From contig NZ_CP125854.1 of the NCBI RefSeq assembly GCF_030169785.1, positions 2,232,001-2,296,000 of the forward strand: a stretch of DNA of 64,000 bases, in the 5' to 3' direction. Under the pieces are notes generated by a model. The model did not search any database and had not been told where the DNA came from. It saw nothing but the letters and a program-made list of their open reading frames with translations. Below are positions 8,405-16,500 of this stretch, one piece after another (within the stretch, counting starts at the first letter, position 1; each line of letters begins with the position of its first letter). Origin of the DNA: Bdellovibrio sp. 22V (GTDB lineage: Bacteria > Bdellovibrionota > Bdellovibrionia > Bdellovibrionales > Bdellovibrionaceae). Both the position numbers and the translations under genes were made by a program.

Positions 8405-9345
8405 AATTTGTGCGTGTGACAGAAGCTGCTGCCGTTGCATCCGCTCGTTGGATGGGACGTGGAGATGAAAAATCCGCTGACGCTGCGGCCGTCGATGCGA
8501 TGAGAAAAGCTTTCGATGCTGTTCGTATGGATGGCACCGTTGTGATCGGTGAAGGGGAGCGCGATGAAGCTCCGATGCTCTACATCGGTGAAAAAGTCGG
8601 TCACAAAGATCCAGAGGCACCGGCGTTGGACATCGCTCTTGATCCTTTGGAAGGAACAACAATCTGTGCGACGGGTGGCGTGGGTTCCATCTCTGTTATC
8701 GCGGTGGCTGAAAAAGGCAAGTTCTTGCATGCACCAGACACTTACATGGATAAAATCGCTTGCGGTCCGGCGGCGAAAGGGAAAATCGATATTGATAAGT
8801 CAGCGACTGAAAATATTAAAGCGGTTGCGGAAGCTCTTCGCAAACCGGTGAGCGATGTGACGGTTGTGATTTTGAATCGTCCTCGTCACGAAGCTTTGAT
8901 TGCTGAAGCTCGCAGAACCGGTGCTCGTATTAACTTGATCGGCGACGGCGACGTTTCCGCAGCGGTGGCAGCGGCATGGCCCGACTCAGGTATTGATTTG
9001 CTGTTGGGTATTGGTGGGGCGCCTGAAGGAGTTATTTCCGCAGCGGCGATGCAATGTCTTGGCGGAGATTTCCAAGGTCGCCTCAAATTCCGAAATGAAG
9101 AAGAGAAAGCCCGTGCAAAACGCATGGGGGTTGCGGATCCCGACAAGAAGTATACAATTGACGAATTGGCATCTGGATCTGTGATGTTTATCGCAACCGG
9201 CGTAACAGACGGATCGTTGTTAAAGGGTGTGCGCTTCCTTCCAGAAGGAAAAGCAAAAACTCACTCTGTGGTGATGAGATCGGCAACAGGCACAATCCGT
9301 ACGATTGAAGCGCACCACGATTTGAACAGAAAACCGAAACAGTAA
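8383..9345 (+). CDS. glpX: Fructose-1,6-bisphosphatase class II
   Basis: A 320-residue GlpX protein, the usual length. Recognisable family segments are GDEKSADAAAVDAMR, VVIGEGERDEAPML, the metal-binding DPLEGT, and GIGGAPEG. It removes the 1-phosphate of fructose-1,6-bisphosphate in gluconeogenesis, as a metal-dependent cytoplasmic enzyme of the lithium-sensitive phosphatase fold. The start ATG follows GGAGAAAG and lies inside the thioesterase gene. A palindromic repeat follows the stop. Confidence 0.93.
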   Translation: MDRNLALEFVRVTEAAAVASARWMGRGDEKSADAAAVDAMRKAFDAVRMDGTVVIGEGERDEAPMLYIGEKVGHKDPEAPALDIALDPLEGTTICATGGVGSISVIAVAEKGKFLHAPDTYMDKIACGPAAKGKIDIDKSATENIKAVAEALRKPVSDVTVVILNRPRHEALIAEARRTGARINLIGDGDVSAAVAAAWPDSGIDLLLGIGGAPEGVISAAAMQCLGGDFQGRLKFRNEEEKARAKRMGVADPDKKYTIDELASGSVMFIATGVTDGSLLKGVRFLPEGKAKTHSVVMRSATGTIRTIEAHHDLNRKPKQ

Positions 9346-9351
9346 TCGGAT

Positions 9352-9380
9352 AGGAAAAAGGCACCAGGTACCTTTTTCCT
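9352..9380. repeat. Dispersed palindromic repeat, copy 1
   Basis: AGGAAAAAGGCACC and GGTACCTTTTTCCT form 14-base arms, 13 matching, around a central A. It lies 7 bases after the glpX stop and before the zinc-ribbon gene. The T-run in the 3' arm would let it work as a terminator. It shares the core GGNACCAGGTACC with copies at 10835, 51093 and 53558. Confidence 0.7.
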
Positions 9381-9394
9381 AAAAAAAAGGGATC

Positions 9395-9688
9395 ATGGAT
9401 ACGAAGTTAGTTTGTTTTAGTTGCAATAAAGAACTCTCGTTCTCGGGAACGATCGGACGACGCGAGGAATGTCCTCACTGTCGTGCGGATGTTCACGTTT
9501 GCAAAAACTGCGAGTTCTATGATTCCAAAGTGTATAACGAGTGTCGTGAAACTTCCGCGGATGTCGTTCGCGAAAAAGATCGCGCGAACTTTTGCGATTT
9601 CTTCTCTCCGCGCAAAGGCGGACCTGGTTCCGTTGATAAAGCCGCCGCTCTTCGGGCTGCCGCCGAAGCTCTTTTTAAAAAGTCGTAA
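9395..9688 (+). CDS. Small zinc-ribbon protein
   Basis: Product of 97 residues with CFSCNKEL, CPHCRADVHVCKNC and a later C-R-E/C-D-F pair, giving three CxxC pairs in the first 40 residues. These very probably bind one or two zinc ions. The rest is charged and ends in an Ala-rich helix. It is predicted soluble and cytoplasmic. I know no function; it could be a nucleic-acid-binding or protein-interaction module. Confidence 0.75.
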   Translation: MDTKLVCFSCNKELSFSGTIGRREECPHCRADVHVCKNCEFYDSKVYNECRETSADVVREKDRANFCDFFSPRKGGPGSVDKAAALRAAAEALFKKS

Positions 9689-9763
9689 CATAATCGTTCA
9701 GGCCTGCAGAAGGTCTAGGCGTCAAGTTGACTGAGTGTTAGCAAATAGTCACACTTGAAACAT

Positions 9764-10195
9764 ATGGCAAAAGCATCCACCACCGAAGTTTTCAATTGTA
9801 CGCCCGAACAATTTTTTAAAATCATCTCGGACTATGAAAAGTATCACGAGTTTCTTCCTGAAGTGAAAAAGTGCACTGTGCTTAAAACCGAAGGCAATAA
9901 GAAGCTTGTTGAGTACAATGTGCAAGTCATGAAGTCGTTCAAATACAATCTTTGGATGACTGAAAATGCTCCGAACAGCATCACTTGGGAATTCGCTTCC
10001 GGCGATATCTTCAAAACGTCTGTCGGCTCTTGGAAACTTGAAAACGAAGCCGGTAAAACGCGAGCGACGTACTCTGTGGAAGCGACATTCAGTATGTTTG
10101 TTCCCGGTCCGATTGCAAATGCGTTGGTCAGCGTGAATCTTCCCAATATGATTAGTTCTTATCACAAAAGAGTGAAACAACTTTATGGCGGCTGA
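9764..10195 (+). CDS. START/COQ10-like (RatA-type) lipid-binding fold protein
   Basis: A 143-residue SRPBCC-fold protein. The pattern CTPEQFFKIISDYEKYHEFLP and the C-terminal LPNMISSYHKRVKQLY resemble the COQ10/RatA polyketide-cyclase-like family. Members bind hydrophobic ligands such as quinones, or (RatA) act on ribosomes; sequence alone does not decide. The ATG at 9764 is preferred over a TTG at 9755; the upstream site is weak. It overlaps the next gene by 11 bases. Confidence 0.75.
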   Translation: MAKASTTEVFNCTPEQFFKIISDYEKYHEFLPEVKKCTVLKTEGNKKLVEYNVQVMKSFKYNLWMTENAPNSITWEFASGDIFKTSVGSWKLENEAGKTRATYSVEATFSMFVPGPIANALVSVNLPNMISSYHKRVKQLYGG

Positions 10196-10553
10196 TGGAA
10201 GTCACAAAAAGGACGAGAAAGACGCGGGAGATTTAAAAGGTCTCCTTGGCGATACTGTGAAAAAGGTTTTCACAGCCGGAGTCAGTGCGGCCTTTATGAC
10301 CGAAGAAAGTCTTCGCGCCTATGTCTCTGAATTGAAACTTCCCAAAGAAGCGCTGAATCTGCTTTTGCAAAGCGCGAATAAGTCGAAGGAAGAAGTCACA
10401 AATCGTGTGACGAAAGAAATCGTCAGCATCATTCAAAAGATCGACTTCGTTAAAGAGGCGTCGAAGTTTGCTGAAACCCATAAGTTCAAAATTACTGCGG
10501 AAATCGATATCGTAAAGAAAGATCCGCACGACCACGAATCTAAAAAATCCTAG
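10185..10553 (+). CDS. Helical protein of unknown function
   Basis: Product of 122 residues, charged at both ends, with two predicted amphipathic helices (about 30-65 and 65-105) and the segment SELKLPKEALNLLLQSANKS. It resembles small phasin-like or polymer-associated helical proteins, but I cannot assign a family. It starts inside the RatA-like gene, which suggests a shared transcript and possibly a joint role. Confidence 0.65.
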   Translation: MAADGSHKKDEKDAGDLKGLLGDTVKKVFTAGVSAAFMTEESLRAYVSELKLPKEALNLLLQSANKSKEEVTNRVTKEIVSIIQKIDFVKEASKFAETHKFKITAEIDIVKKDPHDHESKKS

Positions 10554-10566
10554 ACCACAGTCTGAC

Positions 10567-10593
10567 TCAAGTTGAGACAGTTTCGGCCGATAA
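10567..10593 (+). promoter_or_regulatory. Sigma-28-type promoter
   Basis: TCAAGTTG, 11 bases, then GCCGATAA: an exact -10 and 6 of 8 at -35 compared with the enterobacterial FliA consensus TAAAGTTT-N11-GCCGATAA. The -10 ends 7 bases before the ATG at 10601, so the transcript would begin at or next to the start codon. A matching promoter lies at 53458-53484. Confidence 0.5.
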
Positions 10594-10600
10594 GAGGAGT

Positions 10601-10831
10601 ATGGAAAATGCTCTTCTTAGTATTTTATCGGTGATTTTGTTCTGCGCTTGCTGCCATCAGTTTATCAAAACAGTGGTAACGCCCATCCCGCTTCTCGCAA
10701 CAGAGCGTCGTTATGCGCGTGCGGCTATGCAGCTTGGCAAGTTCTATAAATCCATCGCGTGGGGCACGATGACGGCGACATTCCTCATCGGTCTTGTCTT
10801 TTCGTTCCAGCAAGTTTTCACGCAAATCTAG
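10601..10831 (+). CDS. Small two-span membrane protein
   Basis: A 76-residue protein with hydrophobic segments at about 5-27 and 53-72 and a basic middle (ERRYARAAMQLGKFYKS), so probably both ends on the same side of the inner membrane. No family is recognised. GAGGAG ends only one base before the ATG, too close for a normal ribosome-binding site; together with the sigma-28-type promoter this suggests a leaderless start or a start misplaced by a few codons. Confidence 0.6.
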   Translation: MENALLSILSVILFCACCHQFIKTVVTPIPLLATERRYARAAMQLGKFYKSIAWGTMTATFLIGLVFSFQQVFTQI

Positions 10832-10834
10832 TCG

Positions 10835-10861
10835 GGAAAAAGGTACCAGCTACCTTTTTCC
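10835..10861. repeat. Dispersed palindromic repeat, copy 2
   Basis: GGAAAAAGGTACC and GCTACCTTTTTCC are 13-base arms with one mismatch around a central A. It sits between the small membrane protein and the aldehyde dehydrogenase gene and could terminate the first. Same family as 9352-9380. Confidence 0.7.
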
Positions 10862-10890
10862 TATGGCAGCCTCTTGGGTGGAGGTTGTTT

Positions 10891-12243
10891 ATGGAGTCTT
10901 TTTCAACAGTCAATCCGGCCACAGGCGATGTCGTTAAAACCTACACACATCTTTCTTGGGAAGATACGGAAAAAGAAATCATCAAAGCCTCGCAAGATTT
11001 TCAGCTCTGGCGAGCGGCCTCATGGGACGAAAGATCCCGCGTGTTGCATCTTTTAGCGCAGTCCTTGCGCCATCATAAAACGGAAATCGCGGAAGTGATG
11101 AATCGTGAGATGGGAAAACTTATTTCCGAAGGAAAAGCCGAAGTCGAAAAGTGCGCGGTGACTTGCGAGTATTATGCGAAAGAAGCTCCGGGCATGCTGC
11201 GCAATCAACCGGCTGCATCCCCTTACACTTCGGCGGAAGTCAGTTTTCAACCGCTGGGAGTGATTTTCAGTGTGATGCCTTGGAATTTTCCTTTATGGCA
11301 GGTGATTCGTTTTGCCGCTCCCGCATTGATGGCGGGGAATGTGATTTTGCTGAAGCATGCGGATCTCACAGCGGGAACAGCCGAGTTGATTCATCAAATT
11401 TTCTCTGAGCTCACTTCCGAATATCAACTTCTGCGCAATATTCACGTCGATCATGATACGGCGGCGCGAGTGATCGCGCATCCGCAAGTGCGAGGTGTGA
11501 CTTTCACGGGGAGCAGTGCCGGCGGTCGCGCGGTGGCGATGGAAGCGGCAAAGAATCTGAAAAAGATTGTTCTTGAGTTGGGTGGCAGCGACGCCTATCT
11601 CGTCCTCGATGATGCAGATATAAAAATGGCGGCGAAAATCTGTGCAAAAGCGCGCTTGGTGAATTGCGGACAAAGCTGTGTCGCCGGAAAACGATTCATC
11701 GTGCACGAGAAAGTCGCAAAAGATTTCATTCATCTTTTTGCGGAGGAAATGAAAGCGGCGGAGCTGGCTCCTTTGGCCTCCGTAAAGTTTCAAAAGCAAA
11801 TCATTTCGCAGGTGGAAAAACTCAAATCCTGGGGAGGCAAAGTCGTCTTGGGCGGTTCCGCGCCGCAAGGACCCGGCGCGTTTTATCCAGCCACCGTCGT
11901 GGTTTTTGAAAACGATCTTCCCGAGATTCACAAAGAAGAAGTGTTCGGACCTGTTGCATCGGTCTTTATTGTGGAAAGCACTGAGGAAGCTTTGCGCGTC
12001 GCAAACTCTTCGCCTTATGGACTCGGTGGCGGTATCTTCACCCAAGATATCGATAAAGGCCGCGAGCTGATTGAAAAAGAGTTGCAAGCCGGATTTGTCG
12101 TCGTGAATGATTATGTGAAGTCAGATCCGCGCATTCCCTTTGGCGGCGTGAAAGAATCTGGTTACGGCCGGGAACTGGGGCATTTTGGTATTCTTGAATT
12201 TGTGAATATTAAAACCGTCGCGGTCGTGAATAACGAAAAATAG
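10891..12243 (+). CDS. NAD(P)-dependent aldehyde dehydrogenase (semialdehyde type)
   Basis: Product of 450 residues of the aldehyde dehydrogenase superfamily. Visible are the NAD-site region VMPWNFPLWQ, the glycine motif FTGSSAGG, the catalytic base in LELGGSDAYLV, the nucleophile in NCGQSC, and the late EVFGPVASV and PFGGVKESGYGRE segments. Overall it most resembles succinate-semialdehyde dehydrogenases of the Sad/GabD kind, but the substrate is not proven. The ATG at 10891 with GGAGG was chosen; the frame extends to 10759 through the small membrane-protein gene without family-like sequence. Confidence 0.87.
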   Translation: MESFSTVNPATGDVVKTYTHLSWEDTEKEIIKASQDFQLWRAASWDERSRVLHLLAQSLRHHKTEIAEVMNREMGKLISEGKAEVEKCAVTCEYYAKEAPGMLRNQPAASPYTSAEVSFQPLGVIFSVMPWNFPLWQVIRFAAPALMAGNVILLKHADLTAGTAELIHQIFSELTSEYQLLRNIHVDHDTAARVIAHPQVRGVTFTGSSAGGRAVAMEAAKNLKKIVLELGGSDAYLVLDDADIKMAAKICAKARLVNCGQSCVAGKRFIVHEKVAKDFIHLFAEEMKAAELAPLASVKFQKQIISQVEKLKSWGGKVVLGGSAPQGPGAFYPATVVVFENDLPEIHKEEVFGPVASVFIVESTEEALRVANSSPYGLGGGIFTQDIDKGRELIEKELQAGFVVVNDYVKSDPRIPFGGVKESGYGRELGHFGILEFVNIKTVAVVNNEK

Positions 12244-12268
12244 AATGCGAAAATTTTCGAGGTAAAGA

Positions 12269-13222
12269 GTGGCCGTTTTAGCAAAGGCGAAGCAGGATTT
12301 AGATCATCACGTGTGGAAGTTGGTAAAGCTTCACTCTTTACAGGAAAAAAAGATTCTGGTGGCTCTTTCCGGTGGCATAGACTCCGTGGCCTTATTGCGA
12401 GTTTTTTCGAAAATCCATAAAAGAAATCTTTTAGGTGTGTGCTATTTTCATCACGGAGAAGATGCGAATCAAGAGTATCGCAAAGAAGCGCAAGTGTTTT
12501 GCGAAAAACTTTGCAAGAAATTGGGCGTGGATTTTTTCCCTCTGAAAGCCGCGGTTTTGGCGAAGTCCGAAGCGGAGTACCGCGAACTTCGTTATACAGC
12601 TCTTGAGCGCTTGATGAAAGAAGAAGGATTTCAGATTTTAACGACAGGTCATCATCGTGATGATCTTTTGGAAACGCGTTTGCTGCGTCTTATTCGCGGA
12701 ACCGGGGCGCAAGGTTTTCATTCGATGCATGTTTTGCGCGACGGTATTTTTCGTCCGCTTTTGGAAGTGACAAAGCGTGATTTAAAAAAATATTTGCGCG
12801 AAGAAAAAATCCGCAGCTTCGAAGATCCCTCTAACAAATCCTTAGACCCTTTGCGCAACTGGGTGCGCAACGAATGGTTGAAGGCTCTCGAAAAGCGCTC
12901 TCGCGGAGCCACAAGTGCTTTGGCGCGCTCTCTAGAAACCATCGCGCAAGAGATTGAGAATCGCCCGTGGGGAGATCTCTTGAGTCAAAATGAGGCTTAT
13001 AAGACACAGGGCCTTTCTCGAGGTTTTTATCTCACTTTAAGCCCTTTTGAGCAGAAAAGATTGCTGGCGCAATATCTTTTTGCCCTCGGGAAACGCGATT
13101 TTTCGCAATCTCATCTCGAAGAAATTCAAAAGCGCCTGGACAAGTCACAAAAAGTGATCACATTCAAGGTCGGTGGGTGTCATTGGGATGTTAACGCAGA
13201 GCAAATCAAGGTCCAGTCCTGA
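12269..13222 (+). CDS. tilS: tRNA(Ile)-lysidine synthase
   Basis: A 317-residue N-type PP-loop ATPase with SGGIDS near residue 35, then HHGEDANQEYRKEA and TGHHRDDLLETRLLRLIRGTG, all typical of TilS. It adds lysine to C34 of the AUA-reading tRNA-Ile, an essential step that switches its identity. The length fits a version with a shortened C-terminal domain. GTG start with GAGG. The tilS-ftsH order is widespread in bacteria. Confidence 0.92.
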   Translation: MAVLAKAKQDLDHHVWKLVKLHSLQEKKILVALSGGIDSVALLRVFSKIHKRNLLGVCYFHHGEDANQEYRKEAQVFCEKLCKKLGVDFFPLKAAVLAKSEAEYRELRYTALERLMKEEGFQILTTGHHRDDLLETRLLRLIRGTGAQGFHSMHVLRDGIFRPLLEVTKRDLKKYLREEKIRSFEDPSNKSLDPLRNWVRNEWLKALEKRSRGATSALARSLETIAQEIENRPWGDLLSQNEAYKTQGLSRGFYLTLSPFEQKRLLAQYLFALGKRDFSQSHLEEIQKRLDKSQKVITFKVGGCHWDVNAEQIKVQS

Positions 13223-13296
13223 TTTGAGAGAGGCAAATTCCGTGTAATCATGCTACCCTTGAGAATGACTTGGACTTCCGACTGAAAGGAAATGAA

Positions 13297-15240
13297 ATGC
13301 GATCAACTCAGAAAACGCTGGCTCTCTGGTTCTTCCTGATCATCATGGCTGTTTTTCTATTTCAAGCCTACGAGAGTAAGCATCAAAGAACTATTTCTGA
13401 CTTCAACTACTCTAAGTTCACTGAAGCTGTCAAAGCGGGCGAAGTGGCGACCGTCACTTTCCGTCAAGATACAAGTGAAGTTGTGGGGGAGATGAAGCCC
13501 GAATTCGAAAAGAAATATAATGGAACTCACTTCGCTATCGTGGGTAACACGCAAGACGAAGGTTACAAGTTTCTGCAACAACACGGGATCACGCCCAACT
13601 ACGAGCGTGCTGATACCGGTGGTTTTTTCCAGACGTTTATTGTGAACTGGTTGCCATTGATTTTGATCGTGGCGATGTTTTTATTTATTATGCGCCAGAT
13701 TCAAGTGGGTGGCGGCAAGGCAATGTCATTTGGCAAAAGCCGCGCGCGTCTGCTGACGGAGCACAAGAACCGCGTGACGTTTAAAGAAGTCGCGGGTGTG
13801 GACGAAGCCAAAGAAGATTTGCAAGAAATCGTGAGCTTCCTGAAAGATCCTAAAAAATACACAAAATTGGGCGGACGTATTCCAAAAGGGGTTCTCCTTG
13901 TAGGTCCTCCGGGAACAGGTAAAACTTTGCTTGCGCGCGCTGTGGCGGGTGAAGCGGGTGTGCCATTCTTCACAATCTCCGGGTCTGACTTCGTTGAGAT
14001 GTTCGTGGGTGTCGGTGCGAGCCGTGTCCGTGACTTGTTTGAGCAAGGTAAGAAAAACGCGCCATGCTTGATCTTTATTGACGAGATCGATGCTGTTGGT
14101 CGTCACCGTGGTGCTGGTATGGGTGGTGGTCACGATGAACGTGAGCAAACTCTGAATCAGTTGCTTGTCGAAATGGATGGTTTCGAATCTTCTGAAGGTG
14201 TGATCATGATCGCAGCGACAAACCGTCCTGACGTTTTGGATCCTGCCTTGTTGCGCCCAGGCCGTTTCGACCGCCGTGTGGTTGTGAACAAGCCAGATCT
14301 TAAAGGTCGTGAGCAAATCTTGAGTGTACATATGCGCAAAACGCCGTTGGGACCTGACGTTGAGGTTTCTAAAATCGCGCGTGGCACACCGGGATTCTCG
14401 GGTGCGGATCTTGAGAACCTTGTCAACGAAGCGGCTTTGATCGCAGCTCGTACCGACAAGAAGTATCTTGAGATGGAAGATTTTGAAAAAGCAAAAGACA
14501 AAGTCATCATGGGCTCTGAAAGAAAATCCATGGTGATTTCTGAAGAAGATAAAAAAGTCACGGCTTACCATGAAGCAGGTCACACTCTTGTGGGTAAGAA
14601 ATTGGAAGGTCTTGATCCTATCCATAAAGTGACGATCATTCCTCGCGGTATGGCGTTGGGTGTAACGCAAACATTGCCAGAGAAAGAAAGCGTTTCGTTG
14701 TCGAAGAATAAAGCTGAAAACATGATCGCGTTCTTGTTCGGTGGTCGTGCGGCGGAAGAAGTGATCTTTAAAGACATCACGACAGGAGCTGGCAACGATA
14801 TCGAGCGCGCGACTGAAATCGCACGTCGCATGGTATGCGAATGGGGTATGAGTAAGCTCGGACCTTTGGCTTTCGAAAAACGCAGTGGTGAAGTGTTCTT
14901 GGGTATGCAGTATGGCCACTCAGGACACAAAGATTACTCCGAGTCGAAAGCGGAAGAGATCGATGCAGAAGTTTCTAAAATTATCAACACAGGCTACACA
15001 TTGGCTGTGAAGATTCTTACGGATTATAAAGACGCTTTGGAGCGCTTGGCGCAAGCGTTGTTAGAATACGAAACAATCGACGGTCACGAAGTCGAAATGC
15101 TTGTGAACGGCGCTGCTGTCGCTGAAATCGAGAAGTACCGTTCTAACAAAAAAGACGGAGGCTTGGGTGCTGTGGTAGGAACTCCTAAAAAAGATTCCTC
15201 CGGCGACCCGGTTGGAAATACAGGACCTGTCACGATCTAA
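13297..15240 (+). CDS. ftsH: ATP-dependent zinc metalloprotease FtsH
   Basis: Product of 647 residues. Two membrane spans (about 7-27 and 110-135) flank a small periplasmic domain. Then come the AAA+ module with GPPGTGKT (about 203-210), [11 protein letters not shown] (Walker B), the second region of homology and [12 protein letters not shown], and the zinc protease domain with HEAGH near 425. It degrades misfolded and regulatory membrane and soluble proteins. The ATG at 13297 follows AAGGA; an in-frame TTG at 13270 is less likely. The C-terminal tail is Gly/Lys-rich. Confidence 0.95.
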   Translation: MRSTQKTLALWFFLIIMAVFLFQAYESKHQRTISDFNYSKFTEAVKAGEVATVTFRQDTSEVVGEMKPEFEKKYNGTHFAIVGNTQDEGYKFLQQHGITPNYERADTGGFFQTFIVNWLPLILIVAMFLFIMRQIQVGGGKAMSFGKSRARLLTEHKNRVTFKEVAGVDEAKEDLQEIVSFLKDPKKYTKLGGRIPKGVLLVGPPGTGKTLLARAVAGEAGVPFFTISGSDFVEMFVGVGASRVRDLFEQGKKNAPCLIFIDEIDAVGRHRGAGMGGGHDEREQTLNQLLVEMDGFESSEGVIMIAATNRPDVLDPALLRPGRFDRRVVVNKPDLKGREQILSVHMRKTPLGPDVEVSKIARGTPGFSGADLENLVNEAALIAARTDKKYLEMEDFEKAKDKVIMGSERKSMVISEEDKKVTAYHEAGHTLVGKKLEGLDPIHKVTIIPRGMALGVTQTLPEKESVSLSKNKAENMIAFLFGGRAAEEVIFKDITTGAGNDIERATEIARRMVCEWGMSKLGPLAFEKRSGEVFLGMQYGHSGHKDYSESKAEEIDAEVSKIINTGYTLAVKILTDYKDALERLAQALLEYETIDGHEVEMLVNGAAVAEIEKYRSNKKDGGLGAVVGTPKKDSSGDPVGNTGPVTI

Positions 15241-15268
15241 AGTTTTCGCGTTGTAGAAGGGCACCTTG

Positions 15269-16081
15269 ATGTTGCAGCAGTTTGTCGACAACTTGATTTT
15301 CATCGTGCAGCACTTGCGTGTGCAAGATGCTATCGACATGCTGCTTGTTTGGATGGTTGTTTATCGAATCCTCGTTCTCATCAAGAGAACGGGGACGATT
15401 CAAATGCTCTCCGGCCTGGGTGTTCTTGCAATCGGTTATATCCTCAGTATCTGGCTTGAACTTTTCACGTTTAACTGGATTCTTGAAAAATTCTTCTCAA
15501 ATTTATTCGTGATTGTCGTTGTCTTGTTCCAGGGCGAGATTCGTCGTGCCTTGGCACATATCGGTAGCAATCCTTTCTTCACAGATGCCTCGACAATCCA
15601 AGAAACCCAAGTAATAGAAGAGATCGCCAAAGGGATTATCCTCACGGCTCAAAAGGGCTTTGGCGCTCTTGTGGTTGTGGAGCGCGAGATCGTTATCGAC
15701 TATCACATTGAATTCGGTACGGAGATGGAGTCCAAGGTTTCCGCGGAACTCCTAGCCTCGATCTTCCATCCGGAAAGCCCCATGCATGACGGGGCGGTTC
15801 TTATTCGTAATGGCAAAATTCATTCAGCAGGTTGCTTCCTGCCGCTCAGTAAAAACCCGGCGTTGGATAAAAACCTCGGAACTCGTCACAGAGCCGCGAT
15901 CGGCTTGACGGAAGAAACCGATGCTTTGGTTTTCGTTGTCTCTGAAGAAAATAAATCTATCGGTATCGTTCAAGGCGGTCATTTAAGCCCGAACGTGGAG
16001 CTGGGGGATATCCGTAAAGCCCTTTATGAAACCTTTGGACTTAAATACAAAGCCTTCTCGCAGCAAGGGGAGGTTTCGTGA
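15269..16081 (+). CDS. cdaA: Diadenylate cyclase CdaA
   Basis: A 270-residue membrane-bound diadenylate cyclase. Three N-terminal hydrophobic segments (about 10-80) precede the DAC domain with MHDGAVLI and GTRHRAAIG, the DGA and RHR motifs that bind ATP and metal. It converts two ATP to c-di-AMP. Neighbours ybbR and glmM are the standard partners, where YbbR and GlmM modulate cyclase activity and link it to cell-wall precursor supply. ATG at 15269 after GAAGGG; last 4 bases overlap ybbR. Confidence 0.93.
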   Translation: MLQQFVDNLIFIVQHLRVQDAIDMLLVWMVVYRILVLIKRTGTIQMLSGLGVLAIGYILSIWLELFTFNWILEKFFSNLFVIVVVLFQGEIRRALAHIGSNPFFTDASTIQETQVIEEIAKGIILTAQKGFGALVVVEREIVIDYHIEFGTEMESKVSAELLASIFHPESPMHDGAVLIRNGKIHSAGCFLPLSKNPALDKNLGTRHRAAIGLTEETDALVFVVSEENKSIGIVQGGHLSPNVELGDIRKALYETFGLKYKAFSQQGEVS

Positions 16082-16500
16082 AACGTCGCTGGTCGGGTGT
16101 TGTCACCGAGAATTTCAGTTATAAAGTCGTCGCACTTTTCATTTCCCTCATCCTGTGGCTCACTATTCTGGGGCGCCGGGACTTTGTTTTGAGTAAAAAC
16201 ATAGATATTGAGCTCATTACGGCTCCGGGAACGCAGGTGGTGGCGCAGACTACAGACCACATTAAAGTAAAGGTTTCAGGTCCCCGTTCATCCCTTAAGA
16301 AGTTCTTGGAGAGTTCTCTTTCTCAGAGTATTTCTCTTGATATTTCGCAAAAGGGCGAAGGGGTCGTTTATGTCGACATTCCTTTGAATAAAATAGAAGT
16401 CCCTATTGGTGTAAGAATTCTCGGCGTTCGCCCTAATCAGATTCAGGCGGAGGTCGTGAAAATGAAAGGACCTTCCGATGACGAACAAAAAGGTCAGTAA
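16078..16500 (+). CDS. YbbR-domain protein (CdaR-like), single domain
   Basis: Product of 140 residues: a membrane anchor (about 17-33, FSYKVVALFISLILWLTILG) and a periplasmic part with one YbbR repeat (FVLSKNIDIELITAPGTQVVAQ and VKVSGPRSSLKKF). Firmicute CdaR proteins carry three or four repeats; this one is short. It is expected to bind CdaA in the membrane. GTG start inside the cdaA stop; its end overlaps glmM. Confidence 0.85.
   Translation: MKRRWSGVVTENFSYKVVALFISLILWLTILGRRDFVLSKNIDIELITAPGTQVVAQTTDHIKVKVSGPRSSLKKFLESSLSQSISLDISQKGEGVVYVDIPLNKIEVPIGVRILGVRPNQIQAEVVKMKGPSDDEQKGQ

Noticed and set aside
13726-14919. 397-codon open frame antisense to ftsH
   Set aside because: Lies wholly inside a certain gene in another frame, is rich in His/Arg/Thr as expected of a shadow, and has no ribosome-binding site or domain.
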